This document shows, one piece after another, positions 27,725-36,904 of a stretch of 64,000 nucleotides of DNA (the stretch's first letter is position 1; each line of letters opens with the position of its first letter). The position numbers and the translations under genes were made by a program. The stretch comes from Candidatus Coprenecus merdigallinarum (GTDB lineage: Bacteria > Bacteroidota > Bacteroidia > Bacteroidales > UBA932): the NCBI GenBank assembly GCA_018712545.1, contig DVGV01000043.1:1-64000 (forward strand). The letters are read 5' to 3'. The notes under the pieces are model-generated. The model was not told where the DNA came from, ran no database searches, and saw only the letters and a program-made list of their open reading frames with translations.

Positions 27725-28817
27725 ATGATTACCACAGAACAGGTGAGAGACTTGCGTCAGCGTATCGATACGCTGGGGAGGTGTCTTTGACATCGCTGCG
27801 AAGAAAGAGCAGGTAGCTCAGATGCAGCAGCACAGTGCCGGGCCCGGATTCTGGGACGACCCGAAGGAGGCCGAGGCATTTCTTAAGAAAATGTCGGGCG
27901 TGAAATTCTGGACCGACGCCTACGACGAACTCAGGAAAATGGACGAGGACCTGGAGGTTCTCCTGGAATTCGCACGGGAAGACGAGTCCGCCCAGCAGGA
28001 CGCCGACGCCCAGTTCGAAGCCCTCACCGGGAAGGTCGAGGACCTGGAGCTGCGCAATATGCTCGGCGAGGAGGGGGACAATCTCGGGGCCATCCTCAAG
28101 ATCAATTCGGGAGCCGGCGGCACCGAGAGCAACGACTGGTCGGCCATGCTCATGCGCATGTACGTCCGCTGGGGCGAGCGCAACGGCTACAAGGTGGCGG
28201 TCAGCGACCTCATCGAGGGAGACGAGGCCGGCATCAAGTCGGTGACCATCGAGTTCGAGGGAGACTACGCCTTCGGCTACCTCAAGGGCGAGAGCGGCGT
28301 GCACCGCCTCGTGCGCATATCCCCGTTCAACGCCCAGGGCAAGCGGCAGACGACATTCTCCTCCGTCTTCGTCTACCCTCTCGTGGACGACACCATCGAG
28401 ATAGAGATCAACCCGGCCGACCTCGAGTGGGACACCTACCGCTCGTCAGGAGCCGGCGGCCAGAACGTCAACAAGGTCGAGACCGGCGTCCGCGTGCGCC
28501 ACATCCCCACCGGCATAGTGGTCGAGAATACCGAGACCCGCTCACAGCTCGACAACCGGCAGCGGGCCCTGCGCATCCTCAAGTCGCACCTCTACGACCT
28601 GGAGCTCAAGAAGCGCCAGGAGAAGCAGGCCGAACTCGAAGGCAAGAAAAAGAAAATCGAATGGGGCTCCCAGATCCGCAGCTACGTCCTGCACCCCTAC
28701 AAGATGGTAAAAGACCTGCGTACCGGATATGAGACTTCCGATACGCAGGGCGTTCTTGACGGAGACCTCAACGCCTTCATGAAGTCCTTCCTCATGGAAG
28801 CCGGCTCCGCTTCGTAA
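27725..28817 (+). CDS. prfB: Peptide chain release factor 2, with programmed +1 frameshift
   Basis: The gene starts at ATG 27725 and reads 21 codons (MITTEQVRDLRQRID...) to an in-frame TGA at 27788-27790. It then continues in the +1 frame from GAC 27789 to 28817, giving about 363 residues, the normal RF2 length. The stop-codon recognition tripeptide is SPF (RISPFNAQGKRQ), so it is RF2 and not RF1. The peptidyl-hydrolysis motif GGQ is in SSGAGGQNVNKVET. Reading only the second frame from ATG 27822 would lose the N-terminal helix. It converges on the ROK kinase gene, 3 nt away. Confidence 0.93.
27776..27791 (+). promoter_or_regulatory. Programmed frameshift site of prfB
   Basis: GGGAGG, TGT, then CTT TGA C. 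This is the classic RF2 autoregulatory arrangement: a Shine-Dalgarno-like stretch three bases before the CTT slip codon, and a UGA followed by C. Low RF2 lets the ribosome slip and make more RF2. Confidence 0.92.
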
Positions 28818-28820
28818 ATC

Positions 28821-29795
28821 TTACAGCTCCCAGGCGAGGGCCGAGGCGCCTAGGATGGCGGCGTCGGAGTCCTTGAGGGTGGAGTAGAGCAGGCGGATCT
28901 TGCCTTTCCAGATACCGAGCAGGTTCTCGTTCATGGACTCGAGTATGGACTCGGTCAGGAACTCCTTGGAGCGGGCCAGGCCTCCGAAGAGGATAATGGC
29001 CTCGGGAGCGCTGAAAGCCACGAAGTTGGCGAAAGCCTCGCCCATGATACGGCCGGTATAGTGGAATATCTCTATAGCCAGGTGATCGCCCTTTGTCGCG
29101 GCATCGTAGATATCCTTCGAGGTGATGGTCTCCGGGTCAAGAGTACGGAGCAGGCTGGGATCTTTCCTCTCGGCCAGGAACTCGCGGGCCGTACGGGCCA
29201 CTCCTGTAGCTGATGTATAGGTCTCCAGACAGCCCTTGCGTCCGCAGTTGCACTGCCTTCCGTTGCGGATGGTGATGGTGTGGCCCAGCTCGCCGGCAAA
29301 ACCGTCATGTCCGTAGACGATGTTGCCGCCTATTACTATACCGCTGCCCACTCCTGTTCCCAGCGTGATCATGATAAAATCCTTCATACCCTTGGCGATA
29401 CCGTAGGTCATCTCGCCTACCGCCGCAGCATTGGCATCGTTGGTTATAGCTACGGGAATACCGACGATATCCTTGACCATCTTGGCGAAGAAGATGACCA
29501 TCGGCTTATCGTTCTCGTCATAGGCCCACTTGAGGTTGGGTGCAAACTCGATTGTTCCCTTATAATAGTTGCCGTTAGGAGCCCCGATACCTATTCCCTT
29601 GACCTCTCCGTCGTTCTCGGCCTTCTTTATAAGGTCCTTGATGGCGGTGGTCAGGTCATCCACATACGAGGAAAGTTCCCTCTGCAGGGACGAGATCACA
29701 CTTTGATAAAGTATGTTGCCGCGGGCATCGACTACACCCAGCTTGGTGGACTGGCCGCCGACATCGATGCCCATTACCAGTGTCTGTTTTGCCAT
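28821..29795 (-). CDS. ROK-family sugar kinase (glucokinase-like)
   Basis: 324 residues. The phosphate-binding motif MGIDVGGQSTKLG is at the N terminus. The ROK signature with zinc-binding residues follows: GELGHTITIRNGRQ, then C-x-CGRKGCLE. It phosphorylates a hexose in the cytoplasm. Glucose is the best guess because the upstream gene (12 nt away) is a glucose/galactose-type permease. Other ROK substrates (N-acetylmannosamine, fructose) are not excluded. Confidence 0.87.
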   Translation of the reverse strand: MAKQTLVMGIDVGGQSTKLGVVDARGNILYQSVISSLQRELSSYVDDLTTAIKDLIKKAENDGEVKGIGIGAPNGNYYKGTIEFAPNLKWAYDENDKPMVIFFAKMVKDIVGIPVAITNDANAAAVGEMTYGIAKGMKDFIMITLGTGVGSGIVIGGNIVYGHDGFAGELGHTITIRNGRQCNCGRKGCLETYTSATGVARTAREFLAERKDPSLLRTLDPETITSKDIYDAATKGDHLAIEIFHYTGRIMGEAFANFVAFSAPEAIILFGGLARSKEFLTESILESMNENLLGIWKGKIRLLYSTLKDSDAAILGASALAWEL

Positions 29796-29807
29796 AATCT
29801 TTATAAT

Positions 29808-31133
29808 TTAGTCAGTTACAATATCTTTGTTCACATTCTTGTAGCCTATCAGCGCGTAGAAGAAGATGTAAGCAGCGCAGACAAGGGGAACGGAGAAGCT
29901 GACGAGGAAAGAGTCGGAGGCATCGGCGATGGCGCCCTGAAGCGGGATAAGGATACCGCCGCCGCAGACCATTGTCATGAACATACCGGAGGCCACCGAG
30001 GTGAAGCGTCCCAGGCCCTCGACCGCCATATTGAAGATACCGCCCCAGCATACCGAGGTGCACAGGCCGCAGAGTACCAGGAACATCATGCCGACAGGAA
30101 TGTCAGCTGACACAAAACGTCCGGTAGAACCCTCGAAACCGAAGAAAGGCACGGTCGTGGACGAGGGGAGCAGCATTCCCAGAACGATGAACAGAACGCA
30201 TACAGAGGATACGAAAAGTATCTGGGCACGACTGGAGAAACGTCCTCCGAGCAGACCTCCGCACAGACGGCCGACAAGCATCATCAGCCAGAACACACCG
30301 GCGATGGATGCGGCGATACCGGAGTCCATGCCGAAGCCGGGAGTCGCGGCATCAGCAGCCGTGGAGAGGTACTGCAGCACGTAAGTCGGGATGCCGACCT
30401 CAACACCCATATACAGGAATATCGCGATAATTCCAAGATTGAAATGACGGAAGGAGAACGCGCTGTAACGCTTTCCTGTCGGAGAGACAGCCGGTTTCCT
30501 GACAGTCTCGCCTTCCTGGTCCGGTTCGGGTATCTTCACGAACGAAAGCACGATGAACACCAGCAGGAAGATGCCGAGAGCGATGAACAGAGCCGGAGTA
30601 GCGTCCGAGATCTGAGCCTTAGCGGCGTCACCTACGAGAGCACCGACGAAGATGGTCACAAATGTAGCGGCCAGTGAGTTACCCACACCTCCGAACTGAA
30701 TCAGCTGGTTGCCCCTCTTTCCGCCGCCGCCGAGAGTGTTGAGCATGGGATTTACTACTGTGTTGAGCATACACATGCAGAATCCTGCGATAAAGGCACC
30801 GGCCAGGTACACGCCGTAGCTCTGGACGGAGTTCCATCCGGACACATACTGCAGGAACACACCGAGGAAGCCCACCACTATCGCGAGCAGGGCTGTTTTC
30901 TTGTAGCCTATCCTTTTAAGCAGTATTCCGGCGGGAATACCCATAACGGCGTAAGCGATGAAATTGGCCGCGTTGCCGAGCTGAGCCATGGCATTGGATA
31001 CCTCGAACTGATTTTTGACGATAACGGCCATCGGATTGCAGAGATTCGTAACGAAGGCAATCATGAAGAACAGCAGGTACATCATTGCGATGGGGAGCGC
31101 ATAATTCTTCTTGACGGTTTGAGTTGTAGACAT
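29808..31133 (-). CDS. MFS sugar permease, FHS (fucose/glucose/galactose) family
   Basis: 441 residues with 12 predicted membrane helices. The N-terminal pattern FFMIAFVTNLCNPM and RIGYKKTALL, and the MLNTVVNPMLNTLGG stretch, match the FucP/GluP-type H+-symporters of Bacteroidetes. It forms a two-gene unit with the ROK kinase, so uptake followed by phosphorylation of the same sugar is likely. Confidence 0.87.
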   Translation of the reverse strand: MSTTQTVKKNYALPIAMMYLLFFMIAFVTNLCNPMAVIVKNQFEVSNAMAQLGNAANFIAYAVMGIPAGILLKRIGYKKTALLAIVVGFLGVFLQYVSGWNSVQSYGVYLAGAFIAGFCMCMLNTVVNPMLNTLGGGGKRGNQLIQFGGVGNSLAATFVTIFVGALVGDAAKAQISDATPALFIALGIFLLVFIVLSFVKIPEPDQEGETVRKPAVSPTGKRYSAFSFRHFNLGIIAIFLYMGVEVGIPTYVLQYLSTAADAATPGFGMDSGIAASIAGVFWLMMLVGRLCGGLLGGRFSSRAQILFVSSVCVLFIVLGMLLPSSTTVPFFGFEGSTGRFVSADIPVGMMFLVLCGLCTSVCWGGIFNMAVEGLGRFTSVASGMFMTMVCGGGILIPLQGAIADASDSFLVSFSVPLVCAAYIFFYALIGYKNVNKDIVTD

Positions 31134-31188
31134 AAGTTATACAGTTAATGTTAGTATTAGTTAAACAAACTTCAAAGTTAAAGAAAAT

Positions 31189-31650
31189 TTACGACTTCTG
31201 CAAGGAGGATATTATCTCCGCAGCCTCCGCATAGTCATAGCCGCGCGATAGCGCGAAACGCAGGACCTTGGCCCGGCGCTCCTGCGGCGTGACGGCCTTG
31301 ACGCTCCGCCATTTGCCCCGGATGACCTCCTCCATGCGGCGGAACCTCTCATCCTCCCCTACTTCCGCCAGGGCCGCCTGCACCACGTCCTCTGGAATTC
31401 CCTTCAGGGACAGGGCATAGGCTATTTTCCTGGGGCCCCATCCGGCCAGCAGAGCCTTGTCCCTGGCGAAGGCCCGCGCGTACCTCGCATCGTCCACATA
31501 CCGATCCGCCCTCAGACGCTCCAGCACGGCCTCCGCGTCCTTTTCCCCGACCCCCTTGCGCCGCAGCAGGTCCAGGACACCGCGGCTGCAGTACTCCCTG
31601 CGGGAACACAGCTGCGCCAGACGGTTAAAAATAGTATCCGAGACTGACAT
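31189..31650 (-). CDS. recX: Regulatory protein RecX
   Basis: 153 residues with three RecX-type helical repeats (CSRREYCSRGVLDLLRRKG, VDDARYARAFARDKALLAGWGPRKIAYAL, then the C-terminal RFALSRGYDYAEA). It modulates RecA filaments. recA itself lies 26 kb away at 57251. Its start overlaps the patatin gene end by 26 nt. The MSVSD start is in frame and no shorter start fits better. Confidence 0.9.
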   Translation of the reverse strand: MSVSDTIFNRLAQLCSRREYCSRGVLDLLRRKGVGEKDAEAVLERLRADRYVDDARYARAFARDKALLAGWGPRKIAYALSLKGIPEDVVQAALAEVGEDERFRRMEEVIRGKWRSVKAVTPQERRAKVLRFALSRGYDYAEAAEIISSLQKS

Positions 31651-34036
31651 AGGCCGTAAATCTGTTGGTCATGTCAGACCAGCCGAAATCCACGTCCAGC
31701 GGTCCGATCGGCAGGTCATAGGAATACCTCAGGCCCACGCCCCACCAGTTGTAGGCCGATATGTAGCCGTAGTTGTAGTTGTCCCTGTCGTCTATGGTCC
31801 TGCCCTTGCGGAAGAAATTCTGGACATCGGCCGCCTCACGGGCATAATTGACCATAGCCGTGACATAGTGCTTGCCGTAGACGTTGACGCGGAAGTCCGA
31901 TCTCAGAATCACCAGCGAGTTGTACATGACCTCCGGCCTGAGGGTGCCTATGAACGGCAGCTGGTGGTCCACATAGCGGCCGGGCATCTCGCCGCCCATC
32001 AGGGTCTCGTAGGAGGTATAGTAGTTGTCACCTATGATAAACCGCGAATACACCTGAGGCGAGACGACCAGCCGGCTGTTGAACATAGGAATGTATGAAT
32101 CGAACTGCAGCATCACGTCCGCAAAGGTCGTAAAGGGCTGATTGTCTATGAAATTAAGAAACTTCCAGCTGGCGTCCAGGGTGAAATCGACACCCTTGGT
32201 AGGGAAGGTCGTACGGTCGGTGTTGTCAAAGTCCAGCTTGCCGTACACGCCCATATAGGCGCTCTTGAGCGGATTGATGCCGGAGTTGTCCACATACAGG
32301 GTATCGGACCCCATGAAATGCCTGTAGTCGTAATGCTCCACATTGACGCCGACCTCGGTGCTCATAAACCGGGAATGATACTCGGAGAAATAAGCCTTGG
32401 CCGTATGCCTGAGAAAATACACGTCCGCGAACAATTTTCCGTTGTCCAGGATGCTGGTTTCAGTCTTCTTGAAGGTATAGGAAAGGTTGAAGCGGGGAAA
32501 CTTCCTAGGGACCAATGAGAGGCGCACGGTAGCCCAGGGATTGTAGCTCAGGCGGGTGGACAGATTGAACTTCACACCCGTGAGCTTCTGCTCGTTAAGA
32601 CCCAGTCCCAGGAGGATTGCGGCCGCCTCCTGAGAGTCGAAGCGGAAACCCAGGCCGAAACTGTGGGGAACCTCCTTCTCCAGGTTGATCTGTACATGGT
32701 AGGCAGTACTGTCCACTGGATCGCGGTTCACATAATATGTTATCTTGGAGAATGCATTGGTACCGTAGAACAACGAAATAGCGTCGTCCAGCTCATGCCC
32801 GGTCATACGGCGCTTCTTGAGCAGACGGGACTTCTCCAGGAGCCATCGTCCGTCCTTGGGGCTGACCCCTTCCAAGGAAACCGAAGCGACGGTGATGGTA
32901 TCGTTGTCCAGATTCAGGGCCGGCGGGGCCTGCAGATGCCTTCCGCACGGACCGTACCCGTCGAGCATCTCCTTGAGCTCCCGCAGCTCCTCCCTGTGTG
33001 CATCCGCGGCATCGTAGCCTCTCTGCACCAGAGTAGACACGCTCTGCGAATCAAAGCTCATCGCTCCGAAACCTGAGATATCCGGCTCGATGAATATATC
33101 GCAGCCGGCGATGTTCTCGTCCGACTTACGCTGCGTGACCACTCCCATCAGCTGGCTGAGCACCTCCGGCAGGGAATTGAGCATGTCCGGATCGCTCTTC
33201 TTGGAGCTCGAGACCCTCACACCTATTATAATATCAGCACCCATCTCACGGCATATGTCCACGGGGAAATTGTTGAGCATACCTCCGTCCACCAGCACCA
33301 TGTCTCCGATACGTATCGGAGCGAACACCCCCGGGATAGCCATGCTGGCACGGATGGCCTGCGCCAGATGCCCGCTCCGGAAGACTATTTCGTTACCGGT
33401 CACAATATCCGTTCCGACACAGGCATAGGGTATGGGCAGGTCATCGAAGTCGATCGAGTCCTGATATCCCACGGCCAGAGAGTTGAGAAGGTTCTCCACA
33501 TTGTTGCCGCTGATGAATCCGGCGGGAAGGGAATTGATGAACACACTGGTCTCCGACCTGCTGCCGCCGGACATATCCTCCTCTGACCGGTCCTGACGTG
33601 CGCCGCGTCCCGCCATCATCGACTTCTCAAGAGACGAGGCGGTATTGAAGGGCACCGTCAGCAGATACTTGCCCGTACGCTTCTTGTCCTGATAGGAGAG
33701 CTGCTTGCGCGTCACGTTATTGCTCATGATGATGGACCAGTCTACGGTACGGATGATCGAATCCATCTCATCCGGAGTGTAACCCAGGCTGTAGAGCCCG
33801 CCGATGATGGATCCCATGCTCGTTCCCGTCACGAAATCCACCGGTATGCCCATCTCCTCGATGACCTTCAGCGCTCCGATATGCGCCGAGCCCTTCGCTC
33901 CGCCTCCGCTGAGCACCACTCCCACTTTCGGTCTTTCCTTACGCGCGACACTGTCCTTTACAGCTGCCGAACAGACAGATGCGGACATCATGACCACTGT
34001 CGCAGCGACAATCCATTTTTTCAATAATACAATCAT
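31625..34036 (-). CDS. Patatin-like phospholipase with POTRA and outer-membrane barrel
   Basis: 803 residues with a signal peptide (about 1-25). The patatin domain covers about 36-290, with the oxyanion loop GGGAKG, nucleophile Ser73 in GTSMG and catalytic Asp250 in VDGGMLNN. A POTRA-like segment (about 385-450) and a C-terminal 16-strand-type Omp85 barrel follow, ending in YYF. This is the arrangement of type Vd (PlpD-like) secretion proteins, so the lipase domain may be exposed at, or displayed across, the outer membrane. The lipid substrate is unknown. Confidence 0.88.
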   Translation of the reverse strand: MIVLLKKWIVAATVVMMSASVCSAAVKDSVARKERPKVGVVLSGGGAKGSAHIGALKVIEEMGIPVDFVTGTSMGSIIGGLYSLGYTPDEMDSIIRTVDWSIIMSNNVTRKQLSYQDKKRTGKYLLTVPFNTASSLEKSMMAGRGARQDRSEEDMSGGSRSETSVFINSLPAGFISGNNVENLLNSLAVGYQDSIDFDDLPIPYACVGTDIVTGNEIVFRSGHLAQAIRASMAIPGVFAPIRIGDMVLVDGGMLNNFPVDICREMGADIIIGVRVSSSKKSDPDMLNSLPEVLSQLMGVVTQRKSDENIAGCDIFIEPDISGFGAMSFDSQSVSTLVQRGYDAADAHREELRELKEMLDGYGPCGRHLQAPPALNLDNDTITVASVSLEGVSPKDGRWLLEKSRLLKKRRMTGHELDDAISLFYGTNAFSKITYYVNRDPVDSTAYHVQINLEKEVPHSFGLGFRFDSQEAAAILLGLGLNEQKLTGVKFNLSTRLSYNPWATVRLSLVPRKFPRFNLSYTFKKTETSILDNGKLFADVYFLRHTAKAYFSEYHSRFMSTEVGVNVEHYDYRHFMGSDTLYVDNSGINPLKSAYMGVYGKLDFDNTDRTTFPTKGVDFTLDASWKFLNFIDNQPFTTFADVMLQFDSYIPMFNSRLVVSPQVYSRFIIGDNYYTSYETLMGGEMPGRYVDHQLPFIGTLRPEVMYNSLVILRSDFRVNVYGKHYVTAMVNYAREAADVQNFFRKGRTIDDRDNYNYGYISAYNWWGVGLRYSYDLPIGPLDVDFGWSDMTNRFTAYVSLGYYF

Positions 34037-34047
34037 TTATCCATTTT

Positions 34048-35097
34048 TTAATTCTCCACTTTACTGTTCCGGCCCTTCCCGCTGAGCATGCCGCAGGCCG
34101 CCAGGATATCCTCTCCGCGGGAAGCCCTGAGGGTGGTCAGCACACCGGCGGCATTGAGCCGGTCCTTGAACTGCTCGATGACGGGCATCGGCGAGGGGGC
34201 CAGGGGCGAATCGGGGATGCGGTGGAAGCGGATAAGGTTGACCCTGCACTCCAGTCCGCGCAGCATCCGGGCCAGGGCGTCGGCATGCCGCTTGTCGTCA
34301 TTCACCCCGGCGAACATGATGTATTCGAAGCTCACCCTCCGCTGTCCCGTAAAATCATACTCCCGTATAAGGGACAATGTCTTACTGAGCGGGAATGGCT
34401 TCTCCATCGGCATCAGCTCAGCCCTCTCCTCCGGGAAGGGGTTATGCAGGCTCACTGCCAGATGGCAGGTACACTCGTCCATAAAACGGCGCAGGGGAGA
34501 CCCGTCGGTACGGGAATCCGCCGTCACGCCTATGGTCGAAAGGGTTATGCGCTTGGGACTCCATCCGAATCCCCAGGGGGCGGTCAGAATGTCGATGACG
34601 CGGCGGACGCTGTCCCAGTTGTCCAGAGGCTCGCCCATGCCCATGAACACGGTATTGGTCAGTTCCGCTGCCTCGTCCACCTCCAGGAACTGGGAGAGAA
34701 TCTCCGCCGGAGTGAGGTTGCCGTGCCATCCGCCGCGGCCCGTCATGCAGAAACGGCAGCCCATGCGGCAGCCCTTCTGGGAGGAGACACAGAGGGTGCT
34801 GCGGTCCTTGTCGGGAATCATCACGGCCTCCACTCCGGGGCCGAAAGGAAAGAGGTATTTCTTCGTACCGTCCGCAGAGGCAATGAGGTCGACATAGGCA
34901 GTACGGCCCACCGTATAGTCCCGGGCGAGAGCCGCCCGGGCAGCCTTGGGCAGGTTGGTCATCTCCTCGATGGAGCACACCCGCTTGCGGTAGAGCCAGT
35001 CGGCCATCTGGGCAGCGGCAAAAGATTTAAGGCCGTACTGTTCGCTGACGGCCTTGAGTTCCTCTATATTTTTTCCTAAAAGAGATTCCATTGTCAT
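34048..35097 (-). CDS. rlmN: Dual-specificity RNA methyltransferase RlmN
   Basis: 349 residues. This radical SAM enzyme methylates C2 of A2503 in 23S rRNA and A37 of some tRNAs. The cluster motif is Cys110-x3-Cys114-x2-Cys117 (KGCRMGCRFCMTG), with GMGEPLDN in the SAM site. The C-terminal catalytic Cys is near residue 335 (AACGMLSGK). Its ATG overlaps the BlaR1-like stop (ATGA). Confidence 0.95.
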   Translation of the reverse strand: MTMESLLGKNIEELKAVSEQYGLKSFAAAQMADWLYRKRVCSIEEMTNLPKAARAALARDYTVGRTAYVDLIASADGTKKYLFPFGPGVEAVMIPDKDRSTLCVSSQKGCRMGCRFCMTGRGGWHGNLTPAEILSQFLEVDEAAELTNTVFMGMGEPLDNWDSVRRVIDILTAPWGFGWSPKRITLSTIGVTADSRTDGSPLRRFMDECTCHLAVSLHNPFPEERAELMPMEKPFPLSKTLSLIREYDFTGQRRVSFEYIMFAGVNDDKRHADALARMLRGLECRVNLIRFHRIPDSPLAPSPMPVIEQFKDRLNAAGVLTTLRASRGEDILAACGMLSGKGRNSKVEN

Positions 35098-36416
35098 TCT
35101 TTCCTTGAGATTTGGAAATCCACCGGGATATTGTACAGAACATCCACCGGCTTACCGTCAATACGTCCAGGAGTCCATTCCGGAGACTTGCTGATCAGGT
35201 CAACAGCCGCATCAGAGAACACCGAATAGTCGAAATCCGCAATCCTGGTTCCTTTAACATCCACACGCATCACCCGGATGTCCGAGACACTCCCGGTGCG
35301 GGATATCCTGAACTGGACGACAACCCTCGCGGAAGCTCCCGAAGCCACTGCGTCATCCGGATACTGCAGCAATGCGGATATCCATCTGCCGAATTCACCG
35401 GCATCACCTCCCATAAACTCAGGCCGCTGATCCACCAGCGTAATCGGCACCGCCACGGCATCCTCTTCTTCTGCCGGCAGGGCATAGGCTGCGGTCTGCG
35501 GCTTTACGAAAAGTACTGCGGCCGCAAACATCACCGGCACCACATAAAGCAGCCGGGCATAGACCTTCCGCCTGGGAACAGACTTCTGAATCATCTTGAT
35601 GCGGCGGCAGAGGTTCGAATTGCGGAAAAGATTGGCCTGAGACACCGCCATTCCTTTTGCTGCCTGTCCGACCAGAGCAAACTGATAACCCCTGCGGTCA
35701 ACACCGGAGGACAGCACGGCGTCATCTGCCTCGAACTCACTGTTCTCCTTCAGGTCGCGCAACAGCAGCCACGCGGCCGGATTGAACCACTGGAGGCAAA
35801 CCATCAACGAGGCATTGAGCAGCAGCGCCGAATGCCTCATTCTGATATGGGCTGCCTCGTGCCTGATGACGTAGCTGTCATTTTCAAAATCCTCCTCAGC
35901 CGGAAGAATCACGACACCGAGCCAGCTCATCGGCTCCACCTTTCTTCCCCTGATGGCCGGCACCGAGACCACTGTCACAGCCCTGCCGCCAACCAAAGCC
36001 CTGTAACGGCGGCCTCTCAGCAGCATGACGGCAGCAGCAGCGGCAGGAACAAGCACGCGGAGCACCAACACCGCCACAACTCCGGCGACATACACAACGG
36101 CCAGGACATGAGGAAGCCACTTCACAGCCTGCTGAGCACCATAGTCCCCTGCGGCAGCCGCAGAATCAGCCCCACCGGAGAGCACACTCACCCCGGCGAG
36201 GGTCATCAGACCCACCACATCCGGAGCCTCGTCTGATACAGGGATGCTGAGACATGAGAACAGCACTGGCGCGCACAGAGAGAAGTACAGAATCAGACAC
36301 AGTAGAATCCTGTTGGCCCTGAATGTCTTCTGCGAGCGCAGCAGCAGCCTGAATCCACTCCACAGCACCACCAGCACCGCAGCCGAAGCCACAGCGTATG
36401 CAAGCAGACCGTCCAT
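35094..36416 (-). CDS. M56 (BlaR1-like) membrane metallopeptidase with C-terminal TonB-like domain
   Basis: 440 residues. Several N-terminal hydrophobic segments flank a cytoplasmic zinc-protease domain with HEAAH at 186-190 (His186, Glu187, His190). A further membrane segment at about 295-320 precedes a periplasmic C-terminal region resembling the TonB C-terminal fold (VDQRPEFMGGD, then WTPGRIDGKPVDV). BlaR1-type proteins sense a signal and cleave the BlaI repressor encoded just upstream (8 nt gap). The TonB-like domain replaces the penicillin-binding sensor, so the signal is probably not a beta-lactam. Confidence 0.87.
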   Translation of the reverse strand: MDGLLAYAVASAAVLVVLWSGFRLLLRSQKTFRANRILLCLILYFSLCAPVLFSCLSIPVSDEAPDVVGLMTLAGVSVLSGGADSAAAAGDYGAQQAVKWLPHVLAVVYVAGVVAVLVLRVLVPAAAAAVMLLRGRRYRALVGGRAVTVVSVPAIRGRKVEPMSWLGVVILPAEEDFENDSYVIRHEAAHIRMRHSALLLNASLMVCLQWFNPAAWLLLRDLKENSEFEADDAVLSSGVDRRGYQFALVGQAAKGMAVSQANLFRNSNLCRRIKMIQKSVPRRKVYARLLYVVPVMFAAAVLFVKPQTAAYALPAEEEDAVAVPITLVDQRPEFMGGDAGEFGRWISALLQYPDDAVASGASARVVVQFRISRTGSVSDIRVMRVDVKGTRIADFDYSVFSDAAVDLISKSPEWTPGRIDGKPVDVLYNIPVDFQISRKE

Positions 36417-36424
36417 TGCCGAGT

Positions 36425-36790
36425 CTATTTACCGTCTTTCTCGATCATCTCGATAATGGACTTAAGGTCTTCCACGCTCAGGCGCTCGCTCTCCACGAAC
36501 TGAGACACGACCTTCTTGTAGGAATTGTCCAGATAGTCACGGACTACCCCGCCCAGATACCTCTGACCGTACTGCTCGCGGTTCATCGTCGCGGCATAGC
36601 GGTAGGACAGACCCTCGGGCTTATGGGTAGTAAAGCCCTTCTTTTCCAGAGAGCGTACCATAGTGGACACTGTGTTGAAATGGGGCTTGGGCTCTTTATA
36701 CAGATTAAGCATCTCGGCCACTGTCAGCGGGCCGTTGTCCCAGAGGAGGTCCATAACCTCTTCCTCTCTCTTTGTGATTTCACTTCTCAT
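36425..36790 (-). CDS. BlaI/MecI-family transcriptional repressor
   Basis: 121 residues from ATG 36790. A longer frame to 36874 runs through the AT-rich promoter region. A winged-helix DNA-binding domain (TKREEEVMDLLWDNGPLTVAEML, HFNTVSTMVRSLEKKGF) is followed by a dimerisation helix region. It probably represses its own operon with the BlaR1-like gene. A TATTTTTG box lies at 36830-36837 on the minus strand, but the nearest TTTG is only 12 nt upstream. Confidence 0.9.
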   Translation of the reverse strand: MRSEITKREEEVMDLLWDNGPLTVAEMLNLYKEPKPHFNTVSTMVRSLEKKGFTTHKPEGLSYRYAATMNREQYGQRYLGGVVRDYLDNSYKKVVSQFVESERLSVEDLKSIIEMIEKDGK

Positions 36791-36904
36791 CGTATTTAGG
36801 ATTAAAATTATTGTCTTCAGTTGACCATACAAAAATAATAAATTTTTCCCAAACACGACATTTGTATTTACCATCCTCCACTCATTTTCCGTCGGTGACC
36901 TGGC

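Noticed and set aside
27725..27821. prfB as a frameshifted pseudogene
   Set aside because: The break falls exactly at the conserved RF2 programmed site, and the rest of the gene, with SPF and GGQ motifs, is intact.
36791..36874. BlaI operator dyad (TACA/TGTA type) before the blaI-like gene
   Set aside because: Only scattered half-site look-alikes were seen in AT-rich DNA, with no convincing inverted repeat.
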